DNA from: an uncultured Chloroflexota bacterium
Lineage (GTDB): Bacteria; Chloroflexota; Anaerolineae; Aggregatilineales; Phototrophicaceae
DNA length: 64,000 nt
Direction of reading: 5' to 3'
Assembly (NCBI GenBank): GCA_937974245.1
Contig: CALJKV010000005.1
Span: 100,223 to 164,222, forward strand
Shown: positions 8,174 through 17,477 of the stretch, in pieces
How positions within the stretch are numbered: position 1 is the stretch's first letter
Layout: each line of letters begins with the position of its first letter
Translations under genes and position numbers: made by a program
Notes under the pieces: model-generated
Databases searched by the model: none
What the model was told of the DNA's origin: nothing
What the model saw: the letters and a program-made list of their open reading frames with translations, nothing else

Positions 8174-9805
8174 TCACACAATATAGGGCGTGCTGGCCCC
8201 GGTTTTGACCATCCCCTCCGGGTCAATCGTGACATCAATACACGCCGGTTTCCCGCTGGCGAAGGCCCGTTCCAGTGCGTTCCCTAGGTCGTTCGGGTCG
8301 TCAATATGCTCCCCATAGCCGCCCATCGCTTCCACGATTTTGTCGTAGCGTGTCGGGGCAAGCGCTGACGCGGCGGCGCGTTCTTTCCCGACCATCTGTA
8401 TCTGTGGGTTGCGAATCTGTCCCCAACCGGAGTCATTGCCGACGATGCTTACAATCGGCAGGTTGAATCGTACCGCCGTGTCGAACTCGAACCCATTGAA
8501 CCCGAATGAGCCATCTCCATTGATAATCAGCACCCGTTTTTCCGGATAGAGGTGCTGCGCAGCGATAGCGAATGGCGCACCGACACCCAGGCATCCCAGT
8601 GGGCCAGGGTCAAGCCACTGGCCTGGTCGGGTGACATCAATCACTTTGGCGCACGCGCTGACAATATCCCCGCCATCCCCGATGATGATCGTGTTTTCAT
8701 CAATGAAATCGTTAACTGCTGCACCTAATCGAAAATGGTTGATCGGCTGGTCATCCAGCGCCATCCATTTACCCAGTTCGGCGTTCTTCTTATTCTCATA
8801 CTCGCGGGTCTGCCGCAGCCAGTCGTCGTATCGGATACCGTGCAGCCCCTCAATGAGTGCCTCCAAAACCAATCGTGCATCGGCCACCATCGTCACATCC
8901 GCCTCCCGGTTGTGGTTGATTTCCGCCGCGTCGTTTTCCACCTGGATAAGTTTGCAATCCGGGTTCCAGCCTTCCATTCCATATTTCAGCCGAAAATCCA
9001 GTGGCGTCCCGATTAACAGCACCACGTCTGACTCCCGCAGTGCCTTGCCCCGCGCCGACTTGAAGCAGTTCGGGTGATCCATCGGCAGCGTGCCTCGTCC
9101 CGCGCCGTTTGTGAACACTGGGATTCCCGTTTGTTCGGTGAGTTCGCGCAGCGTATCATGTGCCGCATCCCAATACACCTGTGTCCCCGCAATGATGATT
9201 GGCTTTTGCGCCGCCCGCAGCAGTTCAAACATGCGGGCTACTGCCCCCGCCTCTGGCTCAACTGGCGTGATTGTTACCCGTTCCGGCAGTGTTGGCACGT
9301 CTATAGCATTGAACAGTACGTCGAAGGGTAGTTCGATGAATACTGGCCCAGGCCGCCCACTCAGCGCAGCCTCAAATGCTTCGGCCATCTTTTCCGGAAT
9401 GTGGCTTGTTTCGGTGATCGTGAAACTGGCTTTGGTGTAGTCGTGGAACATGCCGGTCTGCGGCATTTCTTGCAGTGCGCCCATTCCTTTGGTTTTCAGC
9501 GGTGCAGCGCCCCCTAAAAGCACCATCGGGCTGCGTGCCTGGTATGCGTTCGCCACTGCCGTCACCGCGTCTGTCACACCCGGCCCCGCTGTTACCGCCG
9601 CCACGCCAATATTACGTGTCAGACGGGCATATGCGTCCGCTGCATGGGCAGCCGCCTGTTCGTGCCGGAAGTCAATGATTGTGATATCATTGTTCAAACA
9701 CCCGTCGTAAATCCCCATGATATGCCCACCGCACAGGGTATACAGCGTCTTCACTCCCTGATTGGCGAGCATCCGCGCGACCAGTTCTCCCCCTAGAGTG
9801 TACAT
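8174..9805 (-). CDS. thiamine-diphosphate-dependent enzyme, acetolactate synthase / 2-hydroxyacyl-CoA lyase-like
   Basis: 543 aa with the three domains of the acetohydroxyacid-synthase superfamily. Glu49 in FRHEQAAAHAADAYAR is the residue that activates ThDP. The central domain follows, and the C-terminal domain has NGDGSFGFNGFEFDTAVRF, the GDG...N ThDP/Mg motif. The usual partner, a small regulatory subunit with an ACT domain, is not adjacent, so a catabolic lyase or decarboxylase (2-hydroxyacyl-CoA lyase, oxalyl-CoA decarboxylase, acetolactate synthase-like) is as likely as branched-chain amino acid synthesis. An intact catalytic frame; convergent with the ferredoxin gene. Substrate not assignable. 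Confidence 0.85.
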   Translation of the reverse strand: MYTLGGELVARMLANQGVKTLYTLCGGHIMGIYDGCLNNDITIIDFRHEQAAAHAADAYARLTRNIGVAAVTAGPGVTDAVTAVANAYQARSPMVLLGGAAPLKTKGMGALQEMPQTGMFHDYTKASFTITETSHIPEKMAEAFEAALSGRPGPVFIELPFDVLFNAIDVPTLPERVTITPVEPEAGAVARMFELLRAAQKPIIIAGTQVYWDAAHDTLRELTEQTGIPVFTNGAGRGTLPMDHPNCFKSARGKALRESDVVLLIGTPLDFRLKYGMEGWNPDCKLIQVENDAAEINHNREADVTMVADARLVLEALIEGLHGIRYDDWLRQTREYENKKNAELGKWMALDDQPINHFRLGAAVNDFIDENTIIIGDGGDIVSACAKVIDVTRPGQWLDPGPLGCLGVGAPFAIAAQHLYPEKRVLIINGDGSFGFNGFEFDTAVRFNLPIVSIVGNDSGWGQIRNPQIQMVGKERAAASALAPTRYDKIVEAMGGYGEHIDDPNDLGNALERAFASGKPACIDVTIDPEGMVKTGASTPYIV

Positions 9806-9937
9806 TTCACAACCTTTCCGTCTGGCAGAGGCACAGCATTATCAGATAAATTCTTGTCCCCAAGATATATTTTAAAGTGGCGTAGTTTTATACCTACGCC
9901 ACCTGTACTTTTCACTCAGACCTTTCTGACTTAGGCA

Positions 9938-11131
9938 CTACTTGTGACCATTTGCTTTATCCTTCAACAGGCGGCATGTTGCCTCCGCCAGAACCGCCGC
10001 CCCGATTGGGAAGGCAGTTTCATCCAGGTCGAAAATCGGGCTGTGATGCGGGCGGTTGACTTCATCCAGCTTCGCCCCCAGGTTGAACATCGCCCCCGGC
10101 GCTTTTTGTGTCATAAAGCTGAAGTCTTCTGCACCCATCCCGGCCTCAGCCGGAAATATCCCGTCTTCACCCAGCAAATCAATAGCAACCTGTTCGATAA
10201 GTCGGCTCACATGCGGGTCGTTATACAGTGAAGGGTAGCCGCGCACGACCTTCAACTCGTAGTCGCCCCCAAGTGAATGGACGATACTCAGTGCCTGCTC
10301 CAACTCAACCAGCAGCTGTTCCCGTACATCCTCATCAAAACTGCGGATCGTCCCGTTCATCTCGACTCGATCCGGAATGATGTTGTTCGCGCTCCCACCG
10401 TGTACCGCCCCAATCGAGATCACGACCGGGTCTATCGGGTCAATACGCCGCGCCCGGATTCCATGAATCGCGTTTACCGCTTGTGCCAGCATAAAGATTG
10501 GGTCCGCACCTTTGTGTGGATACGCCCCGTGACAACCTTCTCCGATTATCGCCGCTTCAAACGAATCCACTGCCGCCGAAACATGACCGCCGTCAATCAT
10601 CACCTTCCCAGCCGGCATCCCGCTGGCAACATGCAGGGCAATCACTGCATCCAGGTATTCCAGCGCATGGTCTTCAATCATGCGCGTCGCCCCGCTTTTG
10701 CCTTCTACATCCTCATCTTCTTCCGCTGGTTGGAAAAGAAAGCGAACTTCCCCTTGCGGGCGGTTTTCCATCTCGCTCAACAACCGCGCTACACCCAGCA
10801 GAATCGCCGTATGGGCGTCATGGCCGCAGGCGTGCATTTTCCCTGGAACAGTTGAGGCATACGGTACATCGTTCGCCTCGTCAATCGGCAGCGCGTCCAT
10901 ATCAGCACGAATGCCGACAGCGGGGCGTCCTTCACCCAGATATCCGACCACCCCTGTCTTGCCAACCCCTGTTTCAACCCGGATACCCATCGCTGTCAGG
11001 GTTTCCGCCACAAGATTAGCCGTGCGGTGTTCTTCAAAGCTCAATTCCGGGTGCATGTGAATGTCCCGCCGCCACGCAGAAATGAGATGATCCATATCCT
11101 GCGCCCGTTCCAGTATATTGAGGTATTCCAT
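9938..11131 (-). CDS. M20-family amidohydrolase (N-acyl amino acid / hippurate hydrolase-like)
   Basis: 397 aa from the ATG at 11131, which has AGGA eight bases upstream; the reading frame continues upstream to 11263 but that part has no ribosome-binding site and no family similarity. Motifs of the M20D group are present: IHMHPELSFEEHRTA near the start, GIRADMDALPIDE, MHACGHDAHTAILLG (metal ligands), PAEEDEDVEGK-type region with the catalytic Glu pair, and GAEDFSFM near the C-terminus. Such enzymes hydrolyse N-acyl amino acids, hippurate or IAA-amino acid conjugates with two metal ions. It stands alone after the ThDP enzyme (gap about 130 bases), likely with its own promoter. Confidence 0.9.
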   Translation of the reverse strand: MEYLNILERAQDMDHLISAWRRDIHMHPELSFEEHRTANLVAETLTAMGIRVETGVGKTGVVGYLGEGRPAVGIRADMDALPIDEANDVPYASTVPGKMHACGHDAHTAILLGVARLLSEMENRPQGEVRFLFQPAEEDEDVEGKSGATRMIEDHALEYLDAVIALHVASGMPAGKVMIDGGHVSAAVDSFEAAIIGEGCHGAYPHKGADPIFMLAQAVNAIHGIRARRIDPIDPVVISIGAVHGGSANNIIPDRVEMNGTIRSFDEDVREQLLVELEQALSIVHSLGGDYELKVVRGYPSLYNDPHVSRLIEQVAIDLLGEDGIFPAEAGMGAEDFSFMTQKAPGAMFNLGAKLDEVNRPHHSPIFDLDETAFPIGAAVLAEATCRLLKDKANGHK

Positions 11132-11479
11132 ACTTGTTTTCCTGTACAAATTCATGATTTTGCATTGCCAATAAGAAGTATAGCGCAACTCGGTGCGCTT
11201 CTCGATACCGCACTTCAGGTTAGAGTAGCGTATGTTTTTGTGGCGTTCATCACCTCCCCCCATTTTCTGGGGTATTATTTTCGTAGAGGCGTGTTAAGGT
11301 GTTGTTACATTGGGTGTGTGATGAGTGTTGTTATCGAGCGCGAGGAAGAATATTGTATGATAACCCGTGTTTTCCCCATTCTTCACTAGCAACAGTGCCC
11401 AAAGAACTGCATTAAGCATCGTTTTTCGTCTGCTGAATCTCATTCCAAAACCCATTTTAAGTGGAGATTAACCCACCAG
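11132..11479. other. intergenic region between divergent amidohydrolase and MoxR operon
   Basis: About 350 bases that must hold promoters for both directions. Seen: TATACT on the minus strand near 11176-11181 as a candidate -10 for the amidohydrolase; a small inverted repeat AGCGCA/TGCGCT at 11182-11199; a CCCC...GGGG pair near 11256-11274; TATGAT near 11356 as a possible plus-strand -10. None has a convincing -35 partner. No RNA gene or repeat family recognised. Confidence 0.4.
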
Positions 11480-13039
11480 ATGCCAAGAAAAAAGTCATCC
11501 AAATCACCGGGCAAAGAGTCGAAAACTCCTGCCGTAGCTACGGAGTCTCTCGTCAATGGTACACATCTCATGGTAGATACTGTTCCGACAGCCGTTGCGC
11601 CATTTAGCATTACCCGTGCGTTGAACATCCAGGGGTGGGGACACCTGGATGCCGTGCTGTTGGCGGCCCTTGCGACCCAAGCCCCGCTGCTCCTGGTCGG
11701 GCCGCACGGCACCGGGAAATCCCTGTTGATTGAGCGCTTGGCAAGGGCGTTGGGGTTATCCATGCGGCATTACAATGCATCGCTGTTGAATTATGATGAT
11801 CTTGTTGGCATCCCGATCCCCGAAGAGGGGAATGATAGTCTGCGTTTTATCGCCACCCCGGATTCGATCTGGGGCGCTGAATTTGTGTTCTTTGATGAAA
11901 TTTCACGCTGCCGCCCTGACCTTCAAAACAAGATGTTCCCGATCATTCACGAACGGCGGGTTGCCGGTATCCTATTGGAAAAACTCCGTTTTCGCTGGTC
12001 GGCCATGAACCCGCCCGCGCCTGATGAGCCGGATGCGAATGCACCCACTGCCAACTACTACCTCGGTTCAGAACCGCTTGACCCGGCACTTGCGGATCGT
12101 TTTCCGTATGTCGTCCCGGTGCCGGACTGGAAGCAGCTTACAAAGGATGATCGGCGCCGCCTCGTGTCCTGGCGTGACGAGTTTCTTAACCCAGGCACTC
12201 GTCCGCAGCCCGTAGAAGCAATGCCACCACTCCTGGAGATGGCGAACCGCTGCGCGGCACTTATTCCCGACCTGGAACAAGACCTGGATGAGTGGTTATC
12301 CGATTACATTGTCCTGGTCATTGATCTTCTCGACAAAGCGCAGCTCCCTCAAAGCCCGCGTCGTGCCAACATGCTCGCGCGCTCGGTTGTGGCGGTTCAT
12401 GCGGCGCGTATGGTGCTGGAAGGTGATGATGCTGACCTCGAAACCAGCGCCGAAATCGCACTCTTGTTTGGCCTGCCCCAGAGCGCGACCGAAGTCCCGC
12501 CGTCTGAGCCGAACGTCGTTGCTGTGCATAAGCAGGCCTGGGAAATTGCCAGTTTGATGGAAGATGATGGTTGGCGGCAGATTCTGGAAGAATCTGACTC
12601 GCTTCGCCGAATTCTGTTGGCAGAAGAATTGGGTTTTGATGATACCAGCGTCTCTCGTCTGATTACGCAGGCGTTGGGGGCAGAATCATCCGAAGCCCGC
12701 CGTGTTGGGATAGCGACGGCTTTGTTCCTGGCGTTCCGCGCCACCCGCCGCCTGGCGCCTTCGGCCTGGGAGCCACTGGTGCAGTTGGCCGGGCGTGTCC
12801 TGCAGCCGCGTGCGATGAATGTCACCGCCGGGCCGGGCGTTGATATGAACAACTGGAAGGCGATTGGTGGCTGGCTTTCGGACCATGAGCAAAACAAGGG
12901 CGAACAGGCACTCTTGGAACGCAACTTTGTACTATCTGGGTATCCCGACCTGTGGCGTAAAGACAACTGGCGTGAATCGCTGGATCGGTTTCGACAGGAT
13001 TTAGCCCTGTTTGGCGTGTTTGAGGAGCAGCAGTCATGA
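11480..13039 (+). CDS. MoxR-type AAA+ ATPase
   Basis: 519 aa. Walker A is GPHGTGKS at residues 74-81 and Walker B is VFFDEISR at 136-143; between them is NYDDLVGIPIPEE, the MoxR-type substrate-entry segment. A serine/lysine-rich leader of about 25 residues precedes the ATPase, and a long helical C-terminal half (from about 300) lies beyond the AAA+ lid. MoxR ATPases act as chaperones for the assembly or metal loading of other proteins, usually with a VWA-domain partner; here that partner is two genes downstream. The next gene starts at ATGA, overlapping this stop, so translation is coupled. Confidence 0.88.
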   Translation: MPRKKSSKSPGKESKTPAVATESLVNGTHLMVDTVPTAVAPFSITRALNIQGWGHLDAVLLAALATQAPLLLVGPHGTGKSLLIERLARALGLSMRHYNASLLNYDDLVGIPIPEEGNDSLRFIATPDSIWGAEFVFFDEISRCRPDLQNKMFPIIHERRVAGILLEKLRFRWSAMNPPAPDEPDANAPTANYYLGSEPLDPALADRFPYVVPVPDWKQLTKDDRRRLVSWRDEFLNPGTRPQPVEAMPPLLEMANRCAALIPDLEQDLDEWLSDYIVLVIDLLDKAQLPQSPRRANMLARSVVAVHAARMVLEGDDADLETSAEIALLFGLPQSATEVPPSEPNVVAVHKQAWEIASLMEDDGWRQILEESDSLRRILLAEELGFDDTSVSRLITQALGAESSEARRVGIATALFLAFRATRRLAPSAWEPLVQLAGRVLQPRAMNVTAGPGVDMNNWKAIGGWLSDHEQNKGEQALLERNFVLSGYPDLWRKDNWRESLDRFRQDLALFGVFEEQQS

Positions 13040-13728
13040 GCGACGATCAGCAGCAAAATAAACCGCCGGAGAGCCAGCCAGCCACCCCATTTGGCTCTCG
13101 TTTTGGGTCATCTGCTCGCCCTGGTTCTCCGACGGCCAACCAGCAGCAATCCGCGCCCACTCCGCCGTCCAGGCCGAGCGGTCTCCTTTCACGGGTGGGG
13201 AGTCGCCTCGATTGGCGTATCCTGCCTGTCACTGAGGTGATTGTCCACTTTACTCTGGATGGCCTGGGGGATCCCTTTCATCGCATTCTGGGCAAGCGGC
13301 TGATGGTGGATTTTGGCAAGCGCGATGCCATCGTGAAGGTCTTTGAAGCGGGTGGGGCAGATGTTGACGAGATTGTGTCACGCCTGGAAATCGCCTGGCA
13401 GGAGTATGTCTTCTCTGGGGCGCTCATGCTCTATCCCTGGAACGTTAACCTGCCGCAGGTGATGGCGGGTCGGCTGCCTCCTGGGCAAGATGACGACGAG
13501 GATACTCGCTACTCGGAGGACAACCGCCAACCGCCTACGTTGCTGCGGTCTGTAGACCCGCTCCTGGTGTTAAATGTCCTGGGACGTGCCCGTGCCAATA
13601 TTTTGCTGCCAGAAACGCCGCTGGTCTTAGAGAAGTCCTATCTCAACCTCTCTTTGATGGCTGACGACCCGCGTCTGATCGCCCTGGTGCAGGCCACCGG
13701 GTACGTCGAGGAGTCCCTGGTAAAATGA
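13036..13728 (+). CDS. unknown protein of the MoxR-VWA operon (230 aa)
   Basis: 230 aa, starting and ending in four-base ATGA overlaps with its neighbours, so it is an integral part of the operon. Residues 1-50 are low-complexity and rich in Gln, Pro and Ser, probably disordered. From about 60 an ordered region follows (WRILPVTEVIVHFTLDGLGDPF, with KRDAIVKVFEAGGADVDEIV), interrupted by an acidic stretch GQDDDEDTRYSEDN near 155. No family, signal peptide or membrane segment is recognised. By context it is likely an adaptor or client linking the ATPase to the VWA protein. Confidence 0.8.
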   Translation: MSDDQQQNKPPESQPATPFGSRFGSSARPGSPTANQQQSAPTPPSRPSGLLSRVGSRLDWRILPVTEVIVHFTLDGLGDPFHRILGKRLMVDFGKRDAIVKVFEAGGADVDEIVSRLEIAWQEYVFSGALMLYPWNVNLPQVMAGRLPPGQDDDEDTRYSEDNRQPPTLLRSVDPLLVLNVLGRARANILLPETPLVLEKSYLNLSLMADDPRLIALVQATGYVEESLVK

Positions 13729-15167
13729 CCCGTGCTTCCCGCAAGTACAGCAATCGCCCGCGTGACGATGGCGCAAAACTAGCCTCCCGTTTGATTCACT
13801 CGGTGCCAGCAGCGACAGTGGAACTCGAAACATTCTGCAAAATGGCCGGGATCAAAGTCAGCCCGCGCGTCCCCACAGCGGCAGTCGAGTGTGTGCGTCG
13901 TCCACACCTGCTCATCAACCCGGATTTTGCCGCCAAACATTGCGAACGCGATGAGCATCTGTTTTTGCTGGTGATGCATGAATTATGGCATGTCATCCTG
14001 GCGCATACCCGCCTCTACCCGCGTGTCACCCCAGCGCACAACATCGCCTTTGATGCCGTCATTAACGCCGGTTTAGCCCGCCAGTACAATAAGCCCGAAT
14101 ACCGGGGATTTTTCGAGGAACTCAACCCGGCGGATAAATTTCCCCATATTCTGCTGCGCCCGCCGGTAGGCTGGCCGTCCGACCCCCAGTATCCCGATGA
14201 TGTCGGGCCGGTTGGTACACGCCGCATCCTGGAACGCCTCTATCCTCCGCCAGGGGAAGACCCGCCGCTGCCGTTTTATGATGAGATTTTCCGCCTGCTG
14301 TTTGAATACGCTAAGCAAAATGGCTGGGTATGGGTTGAGGGAGAGCCATTTTTACTCGGCGATCACGATAATCCGGAATCTGAAGAGCAGGCATTGGATG
14401 ATGCTGTATTTAATGAGGCCATCCGTCAGGTTTCCGGCTCAATGTCGCTGCCGCTTGGTGGTCGTGGCGGTGGCGGTCAACAAGCCGAGCGCCAATTACG
14501 GGTTGACCCGACCACCGAACAGGTGCGCCGCGTATTCGCTAATGTGCTGCGCCGCTGCCTGGGGCCGCGTCGGGGTAAGCACCGCCGCCGCGTCAAATCC
14601 CCTGTTCCGGGTATTGGCGGTACCAGTGTGCTGCCTAATCCCCGTGACCGTCTCGCGCCCGCTCGCCGCTGCCTGGGTGCCCCTAAAACCATCTGGAATC
14701 AACCCGGTGTTGTCAAAGCCCGTGTTCCCGAAACGCCCAGCAAAGCCCATATCTATCTTGATGTATCGGGTTCAATGGCACAGGTGCTGCCGCATCTGCT
14801 CGGCCTGATTACGCCCTATGTCCTGAGAGGGCAGGCCGATGTATACCAGTTCTCGACACGGGTTATGCCGCTCTCGGCGGCGAATTTGCAGATGGGGCGT
14901 GTGCGTACCACCGGCGGCACCAATATTAACTGTGTTTTGAAACACGTCCTGGAAGCCGAAACACGGATTAACCGTATTCTGATTCTGACCGATGGGGCGG
15001 TGGGAGCACCGCATATTAACTTCGCGGAACAGATTCATGAGCGCAACTTGAGTATCTGTGTCGTCATGCCCGCCGAGGCTGCCTGGGAAGAAGACCTGCG
15101 CGACCTGGCGAATTTGATGATTACGCTGCCGCCTGTTGGCATCCCCAGCCCTATGTGGCGTCATTAA
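13725..15167 (+). CDS. metallopeptidase-like (DUF2201) and VWA domain protein
   Basis: 480 aa. Residues 83-93 are VMHELWHVILA, an HExxH zinc-binding motif in the position of the DUF2201 N-terminal metallopeptidase-like domain. The C-terminal third is a von Willebrand factor A domain: IYLDVSGSMAQ at about 343-353 supplies the DxSxS MIDAS motif, TTGGTNIN gives the MIDAS threonine, and ILTDGAVG the downstream Asp. A basic, arginine-rich linker lies around 270-320. VWA proteins of this kind are classical MoxR partners. It is the last gene of the three-gene operon, coupled by an ATGA overlap. Whether the protease site is active is unknown. Confidence 0.88.
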   Translation: MTRASRKYSNRPRDDGAKLASRLIHSVPAATVELETFCKMAGIKVSPRVPTAAVECVRRPHLLINPDFAAKHCERDEHLFLLVMHELWHVILAHTRLYPRVTPAHNIAFDAVINAGLARQYNKPEYRGFFEELNPADKFPHILLRPPVGWPSDPQYPDDVGPVGTRRILERLYPPPGEDPPLPFYDEIFRLLFEYAKQNGWVWVEGEPFLLGDHDNPESEEQALDDAVFNEAIRQVSGSMSLPLGGRGGGGQQAERQLRVDPTTEQVRRVFANVLRRCLGPRRGKHRRRVKSPVPGIGGTSVLPNPRDRLAPARRCLGAPKTIWNQPGVVKARVPETPSKAHIYLDVSGSMAQVLPHLLGLITPYVLRGQADVYQFSTRVMPLSAANLQMGRVRTTGGTNINCVLKHVLEAETRINRILILTDGAVGAPHINFAEQIHERNLSICVVMPAEAAWEEDLRDLANLMITLPPVGIPSPMWRH

Positions 15168-15180
15168 GGCTTGCATATAT

Positions 15181-15213
15181 CAGGGCGTGGCAAATGTTTC
15201 CCACCGCGCCCTG
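15181..15213. terminator. hairpin between convergent genes
   Basis: CAGGGCG and CGCCCTG form the outer stem, with an inner TGG/CCA extension and a bulge, just after the VWA gene and before the convergent S9 peptidase stop. There is no T-run, so it is a probable rather than classical terminator. Confidence 0.4.
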
Positions 15214-15272
15214 TTGCCTGCCGTATGACCTCGTTGCTTTAAGCCTGCTTATTAGCACTTTCCGCTTTTTAC

Positions 15273-17330
15273 TCAAGACTCAGTACTGTCTCTTCCCCCG
15301 CAATACTGGTCGAACCAATCCACCATGTGTGTCAGCCGGTCAACCCGGTGTTCCGGTTGCCCACTGCGGGAAAGCTCGTGACCGTCCACCGGGAAGCGTA
15401 CCATCTTAACGGTGCCGCCGCTGCGCTTCACGAACGCGAAAAGCTGCTCGCCATCTGAAATCGGCACCCGGAAGTCGTTTTCACTGTGAATAAGCAGGAG
15501 GGGTGTTTTGACCGTATGCGCGTAAGCAATCGGGGAGGCTGTCCACAGTTTTTCGGGATTTTCCCAGGGTTCAAAGCCAAACTCATTCTTGATAAAGGTT
15601 GGAATATCCGTTGTGCCGAAGAAGGCCCCCAGGTTATACACGCCGCGCTGCGAAACCGCCGCCGCAAACCGTTCAGTATGACCGACGACCCAGGCCGTCA
15701 TAAACCCGCCGTAGGAGCCGCCCGTCACCGCCATCCGTTTTTCGTCAACGAATCCCTTTGCCAGCAGGGTATCTATCCCGGACATTAAATCCGGCATATC
15801 GTTCACACCCCAGGCCCCGTGAATGCCATCCCGGAACGCCGCGCCGTAGCCGTCGCCGCCGCGTGGGTTGCAGTAGAACACGGCATAGCCCCGCGCCGCA
15901 TGGAACTGCCATTCATGAAACATGGATCGTGCCGATGGACCCCACATCACATGCGGGCCGCCGTGAATATTGAACGCCAGCGGGTAGGTTTTGCCTTCTT
16001 CGTATCCCACCGGCAGCAGATACCAGCCCTGAATCTCGGTGCCGTCCGGCGCATTCCAGCGCATCTCATGTGTTTCCTGTACGATGACTTCCGCGAGGAA
16101 CTTGTCATTTGCCTCGGTCAGCCGCTGTGCCTCCGCTGCGCCTGCCGCCCGCCAGAACAGTTCCGAAGGATGTTCCGGGGTGCTGGCGGTGTAAGCGATG
16201 CCACCACCGGCATGAATATCCAGGCCGTCGGCCATCCATCTGCCGCCGGTGATCTTCTCAACTGTGCCGCCGTTTGGCGCAACCTGATAGATTTCTGTAT
16301 TTCCCCAGCTCGCCGCCGTGAATACCAGGGCGCTGCTATCCGCCTTCCACCGCACGATTTCGGTCGAGCGGTCAAAGTCCAGCGTCAGGTCGCGCGGTTC
16401 GCCACCCGCCGCAGGCATAACCGTTAGTATCAAATTCGAGCGTGATGATTGATCCAGTGGGAAACGCTGGTAGGCGATCCACTTGCCGTCCGGTGAGGGC
16501 AGGGGGCCATAATCCGAGTAATTCAGGTCGGTGAGCTGTTCGGCTGTCCCGTCTTCCACCCGAATCCGGTAAATGCAGCTCAAGCGCCAGGGTTCGTCCA
16601 CGTCCGGCTCGGCGGTGCGATCCGTCAGTACGTACACGCTGTCCGGCGTCCACTGTGGCTCGCCATAATTGGCGTCAACATTCGTCAGACGGCGCGGCTT
16701 GGCGTCGTCGCCTTCCAATCCTTCCGCTGTCGCCATGATGTAAATCTGTTCGTAGCGGTCATCCAGATAGCTCGTGCCGCTGCGGTACGGGATACGCCAG
16801 ATGATGCGCGGATCCCAGCGTTGCTTTTCGTCGTATTCCTTGCGTTCTTTGCTCTGCTTGGCCTCGAATTTGTTGGCCGGTTTCGGGTCTTCCTCGCCGC
16901 TGTCCTCTTTTTCTCGTTCCGCCGCGTTCATCCCCGCCAGGAACGCGATCTTGCTCCCGTCCGGCGACCATACTGGACTGGTTGCTCCGTTGGGCATCCC
17001 CGTCAGTGCGCGGGGTTCGCCTCCCGGCGCGACCATTGGCAGCAGGTAAATCTGCGGCTTCTCGTCGCGGGCGGAGACAAATGCCAACGTCTTGCCGTCA
17101 GGACTCCAGCGCGGTTGCATGTCCTTGCCGCTGCGGGTGATCTGAATGCGCTTCCCGCTGGTCGCCTCGGCCAGCCACAGATTACGCTTGTAGCCATTGT
17201 CCAGCCGGTCAACTGTCATGTGAACATAAGCGATCCACTGCCCATCCGGGCTGATGCGTGGGTCCTCAATATATGCGATATGATACAAATCATCTACCGT
17301 AATCGAGCGTTTTTCGTTTTCCAAAGTCAT
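15273..17330 (-). CDS. S9-family serine peptidase (acylaminoacyl-peptidase / prolyl oligopeptidase-like)
   Basis: 685 aa. The N-terminal about 420 residues are a beta-propeller with repeated WSPDGKTLAF, WSPDGSKIAF and SPDGKWIAY blades (TolB/PD40 type). The C-terminal alpha/beta-hydrolase has the nucleophile in GGSYGGFMTAW (about residue 540), Asp in SENDFRVP and His in DGHELSRSG, so the triad is complete. A charged insert near residues 135-170 (rich in Glu and Lys) interrupts the propeller. No signal peptide, so it is a cytoplasmic oligopeptidase or acyl-peptide hydrolase. It is divergent from the ECF sigma gene, and GAGG lies just upstream of the ATG. Confidence 0.92.
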   Translation of the reverse strand: MTLENEKRSITVDDLYHIAYIEDPRISPDGQWIAYVHMTVDRLDNGYKRNLWLAEATSGKRIQITRSGKDMQPRWSPDGKTLAFVSARDEKPQIYLLPMVAPGGEPRALTGMPNGATSPVWSPDGSKIAFLAGMNAAEREKEDSGEEDPKPANKFEAKQSKERKEYDEKQRWDPRIIWRIPYRSGTSYLDDRYEQIYIMATAEGLEGDDAKPRRLTNVDANYGEPQWTPDSVYVLTDRTAEPDVDEPWRLSCIYRIRVEDGTAEQLTDLNYSDYGPLPSPDGKWIAYQRFPLDQSSRSNLILTVMPAAGGEPRDLTLDFDRSTEIVRWKADSSALVFTAASWGNTEIYQVAPNGGTVEKITGGRWMADGLDIHAGGGIAYTASTPEHPSELFWRAAGAAEAQRLTEANDKFLAEVIVQETHEMRWNAPDGTEIQGWYLLPVGYEEGKTYPLAFNIHGGPHVMWGPSARSMFHEWQFHAARGYAVFYCNPRGGDGYGAAFRDGIHGAWGVNDMPDLMSGIDTLLAKGFVDEKRMAVTGGSYGGFMTAWVVGHTERFAAAVSQRGVYNLGAFFGTTDIPTFIKNEFGFEPWENPEKLWTASPIAYAHTVKTPLLLIHSENDFRVPISDGEQLFAFVKRSGGTVKMVRFPVDGHELSRSGQPEHRVDRLTHMVDWFDQYCGGRDSTES

Positions 17331-17422
17331 GTCCTCATATAACTTTTCGCGGTTAAGTGACTTTCGTGATTATAGAATTATAGCGTAGTCTGCCATTTTG
17401 CCATCACAATTGGATATGGCCG

Positions 17423-17447
17423 TGAACCTTTTACGCAAAAGGTCGTA
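17423..17447 (+). promoter_or_regulatory. ECF-sigma-type promoter upstream of the sigma factor gene
   Basis: TGAACC (17423-17428), 15 bases, then CGTA (17444-17447) followed by TCAGG. This resembles the B. subtilis sigma-W/X class (TGAAAC-N16-CGTA). The same elements recur at 21455-21480 before the ABC ATPase gene, with CGTA placed about 33 bases before each start codon. Autoregulation by the downstream sigma factor is the inference. Confidence 0.6.
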
Positions 17448-17477
17448 TCAGGGTGTACACAACAGAACAACGGAGCG

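Noticed and set aside
10277..10855. Plus-strand frame opposite the M20 amidohydrolase
   Set aside because: Antisense shadow; the minus-strand protein carries all family motifs.
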